A DNA stretch of 64,000 bases, taken from NCBI GenBank assembly GCA_963805445.1, contig CAWDUI010000047.1, positions 569,336 through 633,335 on the forward strand, given 5' to 3'. The notes beneath the pieces are model-generated. The model saw only the letters and a list, made by a program, of their open reading frames with translations, was not told the DNA's origin and ran no database searches. The number at the start of each line of letters is the position of its first letter. Within the stretch, counting starts at the first letter, position 1. The position numbers were made by a program, and so were the translations under genes. Source of the stretch: JAENVT01 sp963805445 (GTDB lineage: Bacteria > Actinomycetota > Acidimicrobiia > Acidimicrobiales > Ilumatobacteraceae). This document shows, one piece after another, positions 28,647 through 36,961 of the stretch.

Positions 28647-29907
28647 GTGAACCCATGGGAACAGTTGCTCGAAGGAATTGACCTTCCATTCCATCCCGAT
28701 CTCTCCGTGCCCTCGCTCACCGAGGTCGTGCTTCCGATCCCGCATCCCGAGGCCGTTGCCGATGTCGAGGCCACCGCGCACCGCCAGGTCGTCGAACGGT
28801 TGGCCGGCGCGGTTTCCGACGGGATGACCGTCGCCGTCGGTGCCGGCAGCCGCGGCCTGGTCGAGCGCGTCGGCAGTGCTTCGGGGCGCGATCAGCGGGC
28901 TGCGCGCGCTCGGTGCGGCGCCGTTCGTCGTGCCGGCGATGGGCAGCCACGGCGGCGCCACGGCCGAGGGCCAACGGTCGATGCTGGAGACACTCGGAAT
29001 GACCGAGGAGGCGATCGACTGCGAGATCCGGGCCACCATGGAGACCGTCGAGGTCGCCCGCACGCACGACGGCATGCCGTTGTACCTCGATCGCAATGCG
29101 GCGGGCGCCGACCGGATCATGCCGGTCAATCGGATCAAGCCGCACACGTGCTTCAAAGGCCCGATCGAGAGCGGTCTCACCAAGATGGCCGTCGTCGGGT
29201 TCGGCAAGCAGCCCGGTGCTGCGCAGATCCATGCGTGCGGGCCGATCGAGATGCGCAACCGGTTGCTCAACGGCATCGCCGCGCTGAAGAGCACGGGTCG
29301 GCTGCTCGGTGGTGTCGGCACACTCGAATCGGCAGACGGCCACGTGGTCGACGTGCGGGCGTTGACGGCCGACGAGGTCGGCACCGACACGGAGATCAAC
29401 CTGACCGACGAGGCTCGCGATCTCGTGCCGCCACTGCCGTTCCCCGTGATCGATGTGCTGATCATCGAGCAAGGTGGCAAAGACATCAGCGGCACCACGA
29501 TCGACCCCAACGTCACCGGTCGGTTCTGGGTCCACGGGCTGGCGGATTCCGAGTCACCACGGGTCAGCACCATCGTGTTGCTGGGCATCACCGAGGCATC
29601 CGGCGGCAACGTGCTGGGGATCGGGTTCGCCGACTTCATCCCGGCGTCGGTCGCTGCGGGCATCAACTGGCAAAAGACCTATGTGAACTGCTTCACTGCC
29701 GGCCCATCCGGCGTGCGGCGCAGTCGCATGCCGATGGTGCTGCCGACCGAGGCCGATTGCATCAAGGCCGCACTGAGCATGTGCGGCAAGGCCGTCGACG
29801 AGCCCAAGAGCGTCGTGCGAATCCGCAGCACGTTGCACCTCACGCGGTGTTGGGTCAGCGAGCCGCTGCTCACGCAACTCCCCGCGGGTGCCCAGATCAT
29901 CGCCTGA
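28647..29907 (+). CDS. LarA-family (DUF2088) protein, one frame break
   Basis: This belongs to the lactate racemase-like family (LarA N-terminal domain, DUF2088). The family marks are VVPAMGSHGGATAEGQ, MPVNRIKPHTCFKGPIESGL, KMAVVGFGKQPGA and GKDISGTTIDPNVTGRFWV. LarA itself uses a nickel-pincer cofactor for lactate racemisation; members of this subgroup have no assigned substrate. The frame breaks near 28863-28880 (VGAGSRGLVERV to SAVLRGAISGLRALG). The start GTG 28647 gives VNPWEQLLEGIDLPF and a total of about 420 residues, normal for the family. No larB, larC or larE maturation genes are visible in this window. Confidence 0.8.
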
Positions 29908-29940
29908 CCGGTCGAGCCGACCCCCGCCCGTCGGGCGCGC

Positions 29941-30026
29941 TGTGAGTACCGGGATTACCGGAATCGCCCCCGACCAGGGTCTGTGGGCGAGGTGTGAGTA
30001 GCGGGAGTACGATGCGCCCGACCAGG
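29941..30026. repeat. Two imperfect tandem copies of a ~40-bp intergenic sequence
   Basis: TGTGAGTACCGGGATTACCG (29941 onward) and TGTGAGTAGCGGGAGTAC (29993 onward) begin two imperfect direct repeats, each ending in CCCGACCAGG. They lie between the LarA-family gene and the 3' end of pyrE. The GATTACCGGAAT string is also found near 9519. Confidence 0.55.
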
Positions 30027-30037
30027 TGGATAGGTGG

Positions 30038-30574
30038 TCAGGTGGCCGCGGACTCGGCGGCGTCGAGTTGGGCCCGGGTGAGCAGCGACGTCATGGTCAC
30101 GCCCTCCGCGGCGAGCGCCGAACCGTGATCGGGGCTGCGATCGATCACGCACACGACATGGTCGACCAGAGCCCCGAGCTCGCGCAGCTGGCGTGTCGAG
30201 ATCACGACCTGTCCGCCGGTGGTGATCACGTCCTCGATCACCGTCACATGCTTGCCGGCGATCGCGGCGCCCTCGGCGAGTTGCGCGGTGCCATAGGTCT
30301 TGGCTTGCTTGCGCACGAACGCTGCGGGAATACCGGTGCGCAGCGACAGTGCCGTCGCAATGGGCACTCCACCGAGCTCCAACCCGGCCAGCACCTCGGT
30401 GCCGGCCGGCAGCAACGGCTCGAGTGCGGCGGCGATGTCGGCGAGCAACACCGGATCCGCCTCGAACCGATACTTGTCGAAGTACTCGGTGGCGATCTGG
30501 CCGGAGCGCAGCGTGAAGCTGCCAGTGAGGCGGGCGATCGAATTGACCCGCGCGGCGAGGGACTCAAGCGACAT
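30038..30574 (-). CDS. pyrE: Orotate phosphoribosyltransferase
   Basis: A 178-residue enzyme that converts orotate and PRPP to OMP, the fifth step of pyrimidine synthesis. It has the PRPP-binding motif VTVIEDVITTGGQ near residues 109-121 and the substrate lead GSFTLRSGQIATEYFDKYRF with the Lys of the phosphoribosyltransferase fold (YFDKYRF). The catalytic loop KQAKTYGTAQLAEG follows LGGVPIATALS. The length is usual for the short bacterial form. Its start overlaps the 3' end of the thioesterase gene upstream by 11 bp, implying one transcript. Confidence 0.93.
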   Translation of the reverse strand: MSLESLAARVNSIARLTGSFTLRSGQIATEYFDKYRFEADPVLLADIAAALEPLLPAGTEVLAGLELGGVPIATALSLRTGIPAAFVRKQAKTYGTAQLAEGAAIAGKHVTVIEDVITTGGQVVISTRQLRELGALVDHVVCVIDRSPDHGSALAAEGVTMTSLLTRAQLDAAESAAT

Positions 30575-31382
30575 GATCGCCAGTCTGTTCGCCGACGTGA
30601 CCGCGCATCAACAATTCCTGCGCAACGGTCGCCACGTGCAACCCGTCGGCGGCGAACACGTGCCCGATCGCCAGGCCGCGGCCACCGACGAAGTTGAGGC
30701 AGGTGAAGTCGTGCAGGTGCCATTCGTCGGCGCGCAGTGGGCGATGGAACCACACCGTGTGATCGAGGCTGGCGGTGAACCGGCCGTCGTCGGCGATCTG
30801 TGTCGCAGCACGGGTCGCGTCGGTGGGCAGATCGTCGCTGAGGTACGCCAACCAGCAGCGGTGCAGCAATTGATGGTCGCCGAGCGACTCGTTGACCTTC
30901 ATCCACGCCAGCGTGCGACCGGCACCGAGTCGGCCGGCCGCCGGTACCCACGTGCGCGGCACGAACCGTCGGTCTGCCGATTCCGTGAACGGCTCTGATA
31001 CCAGGGACTCGGGCCCTGGGACTTCGGCATCCATCTCCACGGTCTGCAGGTCGATCGATGGCTCCGGCCGTTGGAACGACGCCTCGAGATTGAGGATCGC
31101 ACCGACCGCTTGGCGGGCGATCACCCGCCGCGTCGAGAAACTGCGACCATCCCGGATGCGATCGACTTCGAATCGAATCGGCTCGGTATGGTCACCGCGA
31201 CGAATGAAATATGAGCGCAACGAATGCACTTCCAGATCCGTGGCGACCGTGCTGGCCGCGGCACGCAAGGCCTGGGCAACGATCTGGCCGCCATACAATC
31301 CGCCCCAGGGGTACCGCGGACCAATTCCCACGAAGGTGTCGGGGTCGCGTGACTCGAGATCGAACAGTCGGCTGGCTTCCAT
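30564..31382 (-). CDS. tesB: Acyl-CoA thioesterase II
   Basis: A double-hotdog thioesterase of about 272 residues that hydrolyses acyl-CoA to free acid and CoA. The N-terminal hotdog has GGLYGGQIVAQALRAAA and VHSLRSYFIRRGDHTEPI. The C-terminal hotdog has the active-site region SLDHTVWFHRPLRADEW with the catalytic Asp, and LAIGHVFAADGLHVATVAQE. ATG 31382 (MEASRLFDLE) fits the family; upstream in-frame codons belong to intergenic DNA. It overlaps pyrE downstream and is divergent from a small conserved gene across 52 bp that holds a dyad at 31403-31422. Confidence 0.92.
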   Translation of the reverse strand: MEASRLFDLESRDPDTFVGIGPRYPWGGLYGGQIVAQALRAAASTVATDLEVHSLRSYFIRRGDHTEPIRFEVDRIRDGRSFSTRRVIARQAVGAILNLEASFQRPEPSIDLQTVEMDAEVPGPESLVSEPFTESADRRFVPRTWVPAAGRLGAGRTLAWMKVNESLGDHQLLHRCWLAYLSDDLPTDATRAATQIADDGRFTASLDHTVWFHRPLRADEWHLHDFTCLNFVGGRGLAIGHVFAADGLHVATVAQELLMRGHVGEQTGDHVA

Positions 31383-31402
31383 CGTCGCGAGCGTAACTAT
31401 TG

Positions 31403-31422
31403 AGTTTCGGCAATATGAAACT
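31403..31422. promoter_or_regulatory. Dyad AGTTTC-N8-GAAACT in the tesB divergent region
   Basis: AGTTTC at 31403-31408 and GAAACT at 31417-31422 form an inverted repeat spaced by 8 bases. It lies in the centre of the 52-bp gap between the divergent starts of tesB and the 138-residue gene. Position and AT-rich context suggest an operator serving one or both genes. Confidence 0.35.
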
Positions 31423-31434
31423 ATGCTGGGCCTC

Positions 31435-31848
31435 ATGGCAAAGCGAGGGCCCAAAGGGCCGATGACAGATGAACACAAAGCAGCATTGGCCATGGGGCGC
31501 AACGAGGGGAATGCCGTGCGCAACTATCTCGAGGCATTGCGCAACAACAAGCCCAAGCGAGGCCGCCGCCGCACGCGTGAATCGATCGCCGCGCGGCTGG
31601 CCGCCATCGACACCGACTTGGAGGACGCAGACCCGATGAACGAACTTCGGCTGCGCCAGGAGCGCCGCGACTTGCAGGCGGAACTGTCGTCGATCGGCGA
31701 AAAGGTCGACATCAGCGCCTTGGAGGAGGGTTTCGTCGCCGTGGGCAAGTCGTACAGCTCCCGCCAGGGCATTTCCTATGCGACCTGGCGAGAGATCGGC
31801 GTCGACGCCGCAGTGTTGAAGCGCGCCGGAATCGCCCGATCCGACTGA
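31435..31848 (+). CDS. Conserved hypothetical basic protein
   Basis: A 137-residue protein with a strongly basic N-terminal half (MAKRGPKGPMTDEHKAAL, then NKPKRGRRRTRESIAARLAA). A predicted helical/coiled-coil middle (about residues 55-85, rich in Glu/Arg/Leu) follows, and the end is VGKSYSSRQGISYATWREIG, a helix-turn-helix-like or nucleic-acid-binding pattern. It resembles a class of actinobacterial hypothetical proteins with possible DNA- or RNA-binding roles (inference). Start ATG 31435, or ATG 31423 in the same frame. It ends 3 bp from the purB stop, convergent. Confidence 0.75.
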   Translation: MAKRGPKGPMTDEHKAALAMGRNEGNAVRNYLEALRNNKPKRGRRRTRESIAARLAAIDTDLEDADPMNELRLRQERRDLQAELSSIGEKVDISALEEGFVAVGKSYSSRQGISYATWREIGVDAAVLKRAGIARSD

Positions 31849-31851
31849 TCG

Positions 31852-33155
31852 CTATTCGAGTGCGTCGACGGCGGTGAACACGGCACCGCTGTGGCGCAAC
31901 GAGCGCTGCAAATCGAACGCTTCGTCGAGCATCGTCGCTGGGACCGTCACACGCGGATCGGCGTTCAACAGATCGCGAAACGATCGTCGTTCGCTCCACG
32001 CCGTGGCAGCATTCTCCTGCACGATTCGATAGGCCTCGTCGCGTTCCAGGCCGCCTTGCACCAAGGCCAGCAGCACGGGCTGACTGAAGACCAGACCGAA
32101 ACTGGCGTCGAGATTGGTGCGCATGCGATCAGGGAAAACCTGCAGACCGGCGAGCAATCGTTGCATTCGGCGCAGCACGTAATATGCCATCAACGAACTG
32201 TCCGGTAGCACGATTCGCTCGACTGAACTGTGCGAGATATCGCGCTCGTGCCACAGGGCGACATCTTGCATTCCCGCTTGCAGGTTGCCTCGCAGCACCC
32301 ACGACAATCCCGTGATCGTCTCGGCGCTGATCGGGTTTCGCTTGTGGGGCATGGCGCTGGACCCCTTCTGGCCGGCCTTGAACCCTTCCTGGACCTCACC
32401 GACCTCGGTGCGTTGCAGATGCCGCAACTCGACCGCGATCATCTCCATCGTCGAGCCCACCGAGGCGCAGGCCCACAGGTACTCGGCGTGCCGGTCGCGG
32501 GCGATCACCTGCGTCGCCGGCACCGGCGCGAGGCCCAGTCGATGTGCGACGAATGCCTCGATGGACGGATCGATGTTGGAGTACGTACCGACGGCGCCAC
32601 TGAGCTTGCACACGGCGATCGACTGGCACGCGGCGCGCAGCCGCGCCCGATCGCGATCGATCTGCAACGCCCACAGCGCCACCTTGGCGCCGAAGGTGGT
32701 CGGCTCGGCGTGGATGCCGTGTGTGCGTCCGATCATCACCGTGTCGCGATGGGCCCGGGCAAGTTCGACCACCGTCGCCAACAACGCGGTCGAAGCTTCG
32801 ATCAACAGGTCGGCGGCATCCCGCAGCGCCCAGCACCACGCAGTATCGACGACATCGCTGGACGTCAATCCGTAGTGGATCCACGCCCCGGCCGGCTGGC
32901 CGATCGCCGCCTGGACGACATCGACGAACGCCGCGACGTCGTGATCGGTGACGGCCTCGCGATCGCTGACTGCTTGCACGAACGCGGCGTCGGTGCGCGG
33001 CGCGCTCGCCGGCACGTCGCAGCATCGGCGGTGGGCACGACGCCGAGCGCCGCCTGTGCCTCGGTCGCCAGGAGCTCGATTTCGAGATAGCGGCCGAATC
33101 GGGTGGTGTCGGAGAACACCGCTGCCATCTCCGGCAGCGAATACCGATCGATCAC
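31852..33155 (-). CDS. purB: Adenylosuccinate lyase, one frame break
   Basis: This enzyme of the fumarase/aspartase superfamily catalyses two steps of purine synthesis: SAICAR to AICAR, and adenylosuccinate to AMP. Signs are IHYGLTSSDVVDTAW (with the TSSD motif), the catalytic-His region MIGRTHGIHAEPTTFG, and the signature loop GSSAMPHKRNPI with the catalytic Ser. The frame breaks near 33005-33018: the N-terminal RYSLPEMAAVFSDTTRFGRY is in one frame and SAPRTDAAFVQAVSDRE onward is in another. The start is GTG 33155, whose GTGA overlaps the purA stop, so purA and purB are translationally coupled. Expected length is about 434 residues, normal. Confidence 0.92.
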
Positions 33156-34375
33156 TGCCACTCCAGCACGGCGTCGCGGGCCGGGCCAGTGCCCACGATC
33201 CGGACCGGTACGCCGACTTCGCTCTCGACCAGGGCGACGAACTCCGCCGCTTTCGGTGGGAGGTCGGCACGGTTGCGCACCGCCGAGATGTCGCACAGCC
33301 AGCCCTCGAGCACGGCGTAAACCGGGCGGCCGTCGCTGTCGTACTCGGTGCACACCTTGATCTCGTCGAACGTGTCGAGCACGTCGAGCTTGGTCAGCGC
33401 CACCTCCGTCAGCGAGTTGATGCGCACCGCCTTTCGTATCATCACGCAGTCGAGCCAGCCGGTGCGCCGACGGCGCCCGGTGACGGTGCCGAACTCGTGC
33501 CCGATGTCGACGAGCTTGTCGCCGGTCTCGTCGAGCAGTTCGGTGGGAAACGGACCGCTCCCCACCCGGGTGGTGTAGGCCTTTGTGATCCCGACGATGC
33601 GTGTGAGGTACCGCGGGCCGATGCCGGTTCCGACGCACGCGCCACCCGCGGTCGGGTTCGACGAGGTCACGAACGGGTACGTGCCGTGGTCGAGATCGAG
33701 GAACGTCGCCTGCGCCCCTTCGAGCAACAGGTGATCATCGCGGTCGAGCGCGTCGTGCAGCAGTTGCACGGTGTCGATCACGTACGGCGCCAGCCGCCGC
33801 CCGAGCGTGGAGAAGCGGTCGACGACCTCGTCGACGTCGAGCGGTTTGCCGCCCAGCGCAACGATCTCGGAGTTGTGGCTGACCGCGTGCTGCTTGACCG
33901 ATGCGGCGAATCCTGCCGGGTCGAGCACTTCTCCGGCGCGCACGCCTTCACGCCGCGCCTTGTCGGCATAGGCGGGCCCGATGCCCTTCAGCGTGGTGCC
34001 GATGCGAGCGTCGCCCCGACCGGCCTCGTACAGCGCATCGAGCGCCTGGTGCCACGGGAAGATCAGGTGCGCCTGGCTGCTGACCTTCAGCTTGGCGCAG
34101 CTGACGCCGCGCCCCTCCAACGTGTCGATCTCGTTGAACAGGGTCGGCATGTCGACCACCACCCCGTTGCCGATCACCGGGATCACGTGCGGGTACAACA
34201 CGCCGGAGGGCACGAGCTGCAACGCGTACCGCTCGGTCCCGACCACCACGGTGTGACCGGCATTGTGGCCGCCCTGGTAGCGCACGACGTGGGTGTGTTC
34301 GCTGGCCAGCAGGTCGATGACCTTGGCTTTGCCCTCATCGCCCCATTGGGCTCCAACGACGACGGTGACGGGCAT
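33152..34375 (-). CDS. purA: Adenylosuccinate synthetase
   Basis: A 407-residue enzyme that joins IMP and aspartate with GTP to make adenylosuccinate. The N-terminal P-loop region reads GAQWGDEGKAKVIDLLA, with the catalytic Asp in GDEG; the usual GKGK is GKAK here. The second catalytic residue is His in QGGHNAGHT. IMP- and aspartate-binding motifs are RIGTTLKGIGPAYADKA, EGAQATFLDLDHGTYPFVTSS, and GTVTGRRRRTGWLD with the Arg loop. ATG 34375 is preceded by an AGGAG ribosome binding site. It is first in a purA-purB operon and divergent from the HisD-like gene across 65 bp. Confidence 0.95.
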   Translation of the reverse strand: MPVTVVVGAQWGDEGKAKVIDLLASEHTHVVRYQGGHNAGHTVVVGTERYALQLVPSGVLYPHVIPVIGNGVVVDMPTLFNEIDTLEGRGVSCAKLKVSSQAHLIFPWHQALDALYEAGRGDARIGTTLKGIGPAYADKARREGVRAGEVLDPAGFAASVKQHAVSHNSEIVALGGKPLDVDEVVDRFSTLGRRLAPYVIDTVQLLHDALDRDDHLLLEGAQATFLDLDHGTYPFVTSSNPTAGGACVGTGIGPRYLTRIVGITKAYTTRVGSGPFPTELLDETGDKLVDIGHEFGTVTGRRRRTGWLDCVMIRKAVRINSLTEVALTKLDVLDTFDEIKVCTEYDSDGRPVYAVLEGWLCDISAVRNRADLPPKAAEFVALVESEVGVPVRIVGTGPARDAVLEWQ

Positions 34376-34440
34376 GGCGAGACGCTCCTAGCGGCTTCGG
34401 GCGGAACGTGGGTGAATCCTACCCGATACCCTCGTCGCTC

Positions 34441-35766
34441 ATGTCGGTGCTGCGCACGATGACCTGGTCGGCGATGGACGAAGACGCACGCCGCGCCCTG
34501 TGCACGCGTGGTGTGGAGGCGATCTTCGACGCAGATCTGAAGGCCGCGATCGGTCGGATCATCGACGACGTGCGCGCCCATGGCGACGAGGCCGTGTGCC
34601 GTGCCCTGCGCGACTTCGACAAGGTGTCGGTGCGGCCCGACGAGCTCCGGGCGAGCGCCGACGAGATCGCCGCTGCCCGGGTATCGAGCGATGTCGACGC
34701 CGCCATCGACGACGCCGTCGTGCATCTGCGTGCGTTCAACGAGCAGGTGATGATGCGCGCGGCCGACTGGAGCTTCGAGAGCGAGCCGGGCCTGTCGGTC
34801 GGCGAGAAGATCACCCCGATCAGCTCCGCGGGTCTCTTCGTCCCCAGCGGCAAGGCCAGCTATCCGAGCGTCGCCTACCAATTGGGCGTGCCCGCCACCG
34901 TGGCCGGTGTTCCCACGATTGCCCTGGTCGTGCCGCCGATGCCCGACGGCAGCGGGAGCATCGACCCGGCAGTGCTCGTGGTGTGCCGCAAGCTCGGCAT
35001 CGACAACGTCTTCCGGGTCAACGGCCCAGCGGGTGTCGCCGCGCTCGGGTTCGGCACCGAGTCGATCCCCCAGGTTCGCAAGGTCGTCGGGCCGGGCAGC
35101 CCTCCTGTCGCCTGCGCACAGGTCGAGATGCAGCGATACGGCGTGGCGACGATGATGATCCTCGGGCCGACGGAGAGCCTGGTGATCGCCGACGATTCCG
35201 CCGACCCGCGCTATGTCGCCGCCGATCTGTTGAACGAGGCCGAGCACGGCATCGATTCGTCCGTCCTGCTGGTCACCGTGTCTGTTGAACTGCGCGACCA
35301 GGTCGAACGCGAATTGGAGCGACAGGTTGGCGAGCTGCCTGCAGCCCGAGCCGAAGCCGCTCGCGCTGCCCTCGGCGCCAACGGCGGTTGCGTGATGGTC
35401 GCCGACCTCGAAGAGGCGGCCAAGGTGGCGAACCGCTGGGCCCCTGAGCACCTCCAGGTCGCCGTCGAGCCGGCGGTGGAAACACAGCTCGTCGATCTGT
35501 TGGTCAACGCCGGTGAGATCCTCATCGGGCAGCACACCCTGTTCGCCGCCGGCAACTTCGTGATCGGCTGCCCGGCCAGCCTGCCGACCGGCGGGTTCGC
35601 CCACGTGTCCAGTGGCATCACCGCCGACGCGTTCTCGAAGCGCACCGCGGTCGCTCGCGCCGATGCTCGAGCGCGACGACGCATGACCCAAACGATCGTG
35701 GCCATGAGCAACCACGAAGGCTTCCCCGCCCACGCCAACGCAGCGCTCGTCCGCGATCGCCAATGA
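34441..35766 (+). CDS. Histidinol dehydrogenase family protein with altered metal-site residues
   Basis: A 441-residue NAD-dependent dehydrogenase of the HisD fold. NAD and active-site motifs are PVACAQVEMQRYG, DLLNEAEHGIDSSVLLVT, NRWAPEHLQVAVEP (catalytic Glu-His pair kept) and LPTGGFAHVSSGITADAFSKR. Compared with E. coli HisD, the QAEH zinc ligand Gln is Glu (EAEH). The Asp of the G-D-Y segment is Asn in AAGNFVIG, and the GTNH/GPNH His is lost (GCPASLPTGG). The C-terminal His ligand is kept (FPAHANA). It may be a paralogue for another amino- or sulfo-alcohol (the HpsN-like subgroup) rather than the histidine-pathway enzyme; no other his genes are present. It overlaps the GNAT gene downstream in an ATGA arrangement. 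Confidence 0.82.
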   Translation: MSVLRTMTWSAMDEDARRALCTRGVEAIFDADLKAAIGRIIDDVRAHGDEAVCRALRDFDKVSVRPDELRASADEIAAARVSSDVDAAIDDAVVHLRAFNEQVMMRAADWSFESEPGLSVGEKITPISSAGLFVPSGKASYPSVAYQLGVPATVAGVPTIALVVPPMPDGSGSIDPAVLVVCRKLGIDNVFRVNGPAGVAALGFGTESIPQVRKVVGPGSPPVACAQVEMQRYGVATMMILGPTESLVIADDSADPRYVAADLLNEAEHGIDSSVLLVTVSVELRDQVERELERQVGELPAARAEAARAALGANGGCVMVADLEEAAKVANRWAPEHLQVAVEPAVETQLVDLLVNAGEILIGQHTLFAAGNFVIGCPASLPTGGFAHVSSGITADAFSKRTAVARADARARRRMTQTIVAMSNHEGFPAHANAALVRDRQ

Positions 35767-36248
35767 CAGACCCAGCTGACATCGTCTTCTCCCGGGTCGA
35801 CGCAGGTTCGACCGAGGCGCGGTGGGCGCTGACGCAGTACTTCGACGAGCTCGACCGCCGGTTCGCCGGCGGCTTCAAGACTGACGAAGCCCTCGATGAG
35901 GCCACGCCGTCGTTCAACCCGCCCTCGGGATTGTTCGTCCTCGCCACCGCCGGCAACGACGTCGTCGGCTGCGGCGGGGTGCAGTGGATCGACGCGACGA
36001 CCGCCGAGATCCGGCGGATGTGGGTCGATTCCGGTCGACGCGGCATCGGCCTCGGCAAACGCCTGCTCGGGCACCTCGAGGGCGAGGTGCAATCGTCGGG
36101 TCGAGGGCGCGTGTTGCTCGACACGAACGCCCGCCTCACCGAGGCCATCTCGATGTATCGGGCGCTCGGCTACCACGACATCGAGCGGTACAACGACAAC
36201 CCGTACGCGAATCACTGGTTCGAGAAGGTGCTCGACCTGCCTCGGTAA
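35763..36248 (+). CDS. GNAT family N-acetyltransferase
   Basis: A 161-residue acetyltransferase. The acetyl-CoA-binding motif is MWVDSGRRGIGLGKRLLGHLE (R-R-x-G-x-G, about residues 80-100), followed by VLLDTNARLTEAISMYRALGYHDIERYNDNPYANHWFEK, a pattern common in amino-acid-type GNATs. Its ATG lies in the ATGA overlap with the HisD-like stop, so it is co-translated with that gene and may act in the same pathway. Substrate unknown. Confidence 0.87.
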   Translation: MTDPADIVFSRVDAGSTEARWALTQYFDELDRRFAGGFKTDEALDEATPSFNPPSGLFVLATAGNDVVGCGGVQWIDATTAEIRRMWVDSGRRGIGLGKRLLGHLEGEVQSSGRGRVLLDTNARLTEAISMYRALGYHDIERYNDNPYANHWFEKVLDLPR

Positions 36249-36287
36249 CCGCTTGCGCCCTCACGCTCGACAGCGCATCCTGGACAG

Positions 36288-36866
36288 ATGCACGCTGTGT
36301 GGAGAGGACTGGCTGTCACGGCGTCGCTCTCGATCTGCGCCCAATGTGGAGGTGGCGCTCACAGCCAGGACCGCGTGCCTCCTGTCCACGCTCAGACGAC
36401 GACACCGGCCGCCACGATCGCCCCGGTCACGACCTCACCTGCGCCGACAACGATCGATGCCGGCGCCGAGATCGAATGGAGCGCACCTGCCCGGGCGTTC
36501 GTCATCGGTGCGCTCCCCCGTGGCCTGGTGCCACATGGCCAGACGACCGAGGTCGAGGCATCGGACTCGCCGACCGGCGCGGCACACGTGAGCCAGACCT
36601 TCGTCGATCTGGCGATCCCTGCACAACTCGTCGTCAGCGTCGAGACCGGGCCTCCGGCTGTCGCCCAACTGACCTCGAGCGGGATGACCCCGCGCACCGA
36701 CATCCTCCCCGGCGCGGACATCTTCGTGTGGATCGACCCAGCCACGAAGCAGCTCGGCGCAGCGTGGCAACTGCCCGGCGAATCGGTCGTGTGGCTGTAC
36801 GGCACGAACATGCCCGAGGACGCGATGTTCGACATCGCCCGCTCCATCCACGTCGACGCGCCGTAG
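36288..36866 (+). CDS. Putative exported protein, unknown
   Basis: A 192-residue protein with a short hydrophobic signal (GLAVTASLSICAQC) followed by a Thr/Pro/Ala-rich linker (about residues 36-58) and a folded part of about 130 residues. The lipobox is imperfect (the Cys lacks a small residue before it), so it could be a lipoprotein or simply secreted. The mature domain has beta-rich stretches (AIPAQLVVSVETG, ADIFVWIDPATKQLG, SVVWLYGTNM). No family recognised. It lies on the opposite strand to, and 95 bp from, the 3' end of the giant surface-protein gene. Confidence 0.65.
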   Translation: MHAVWRGLAVTASLSICAQCGGGAHSQDRVPPVHAQTTTPAATIAPVTTSPAPTTIDAGAEIEWSAPARAFVIGALPRGLVPHGQTTEVEASDSPTGAAHVSQTFVDLAIPAQLVVSVETGPPAVAQLTSSGMTPRTDILPGADIFVWIDPATKQLGAAWQLPGESVVWLYGTNMPEDAMFDIARSIHVDAP

Positions 36867-36961
36867 CCGCAACGGGCGCGAACCTCGGGAAGTGTGCATG
36901 TTCGACGCGCACAGGTCGCGTTGGAGCTGCACACTTCGCCGATCAGCGTGGATGCGGCGAC

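Noticed and set aside
28161..29666. A 501-codon minus-strand frame across the LarA-family gene
   Set aside because: Only its last 70 or so codons, the ArfB-like tail, are real. The rest is antisense to a clear DUF2088 protein.
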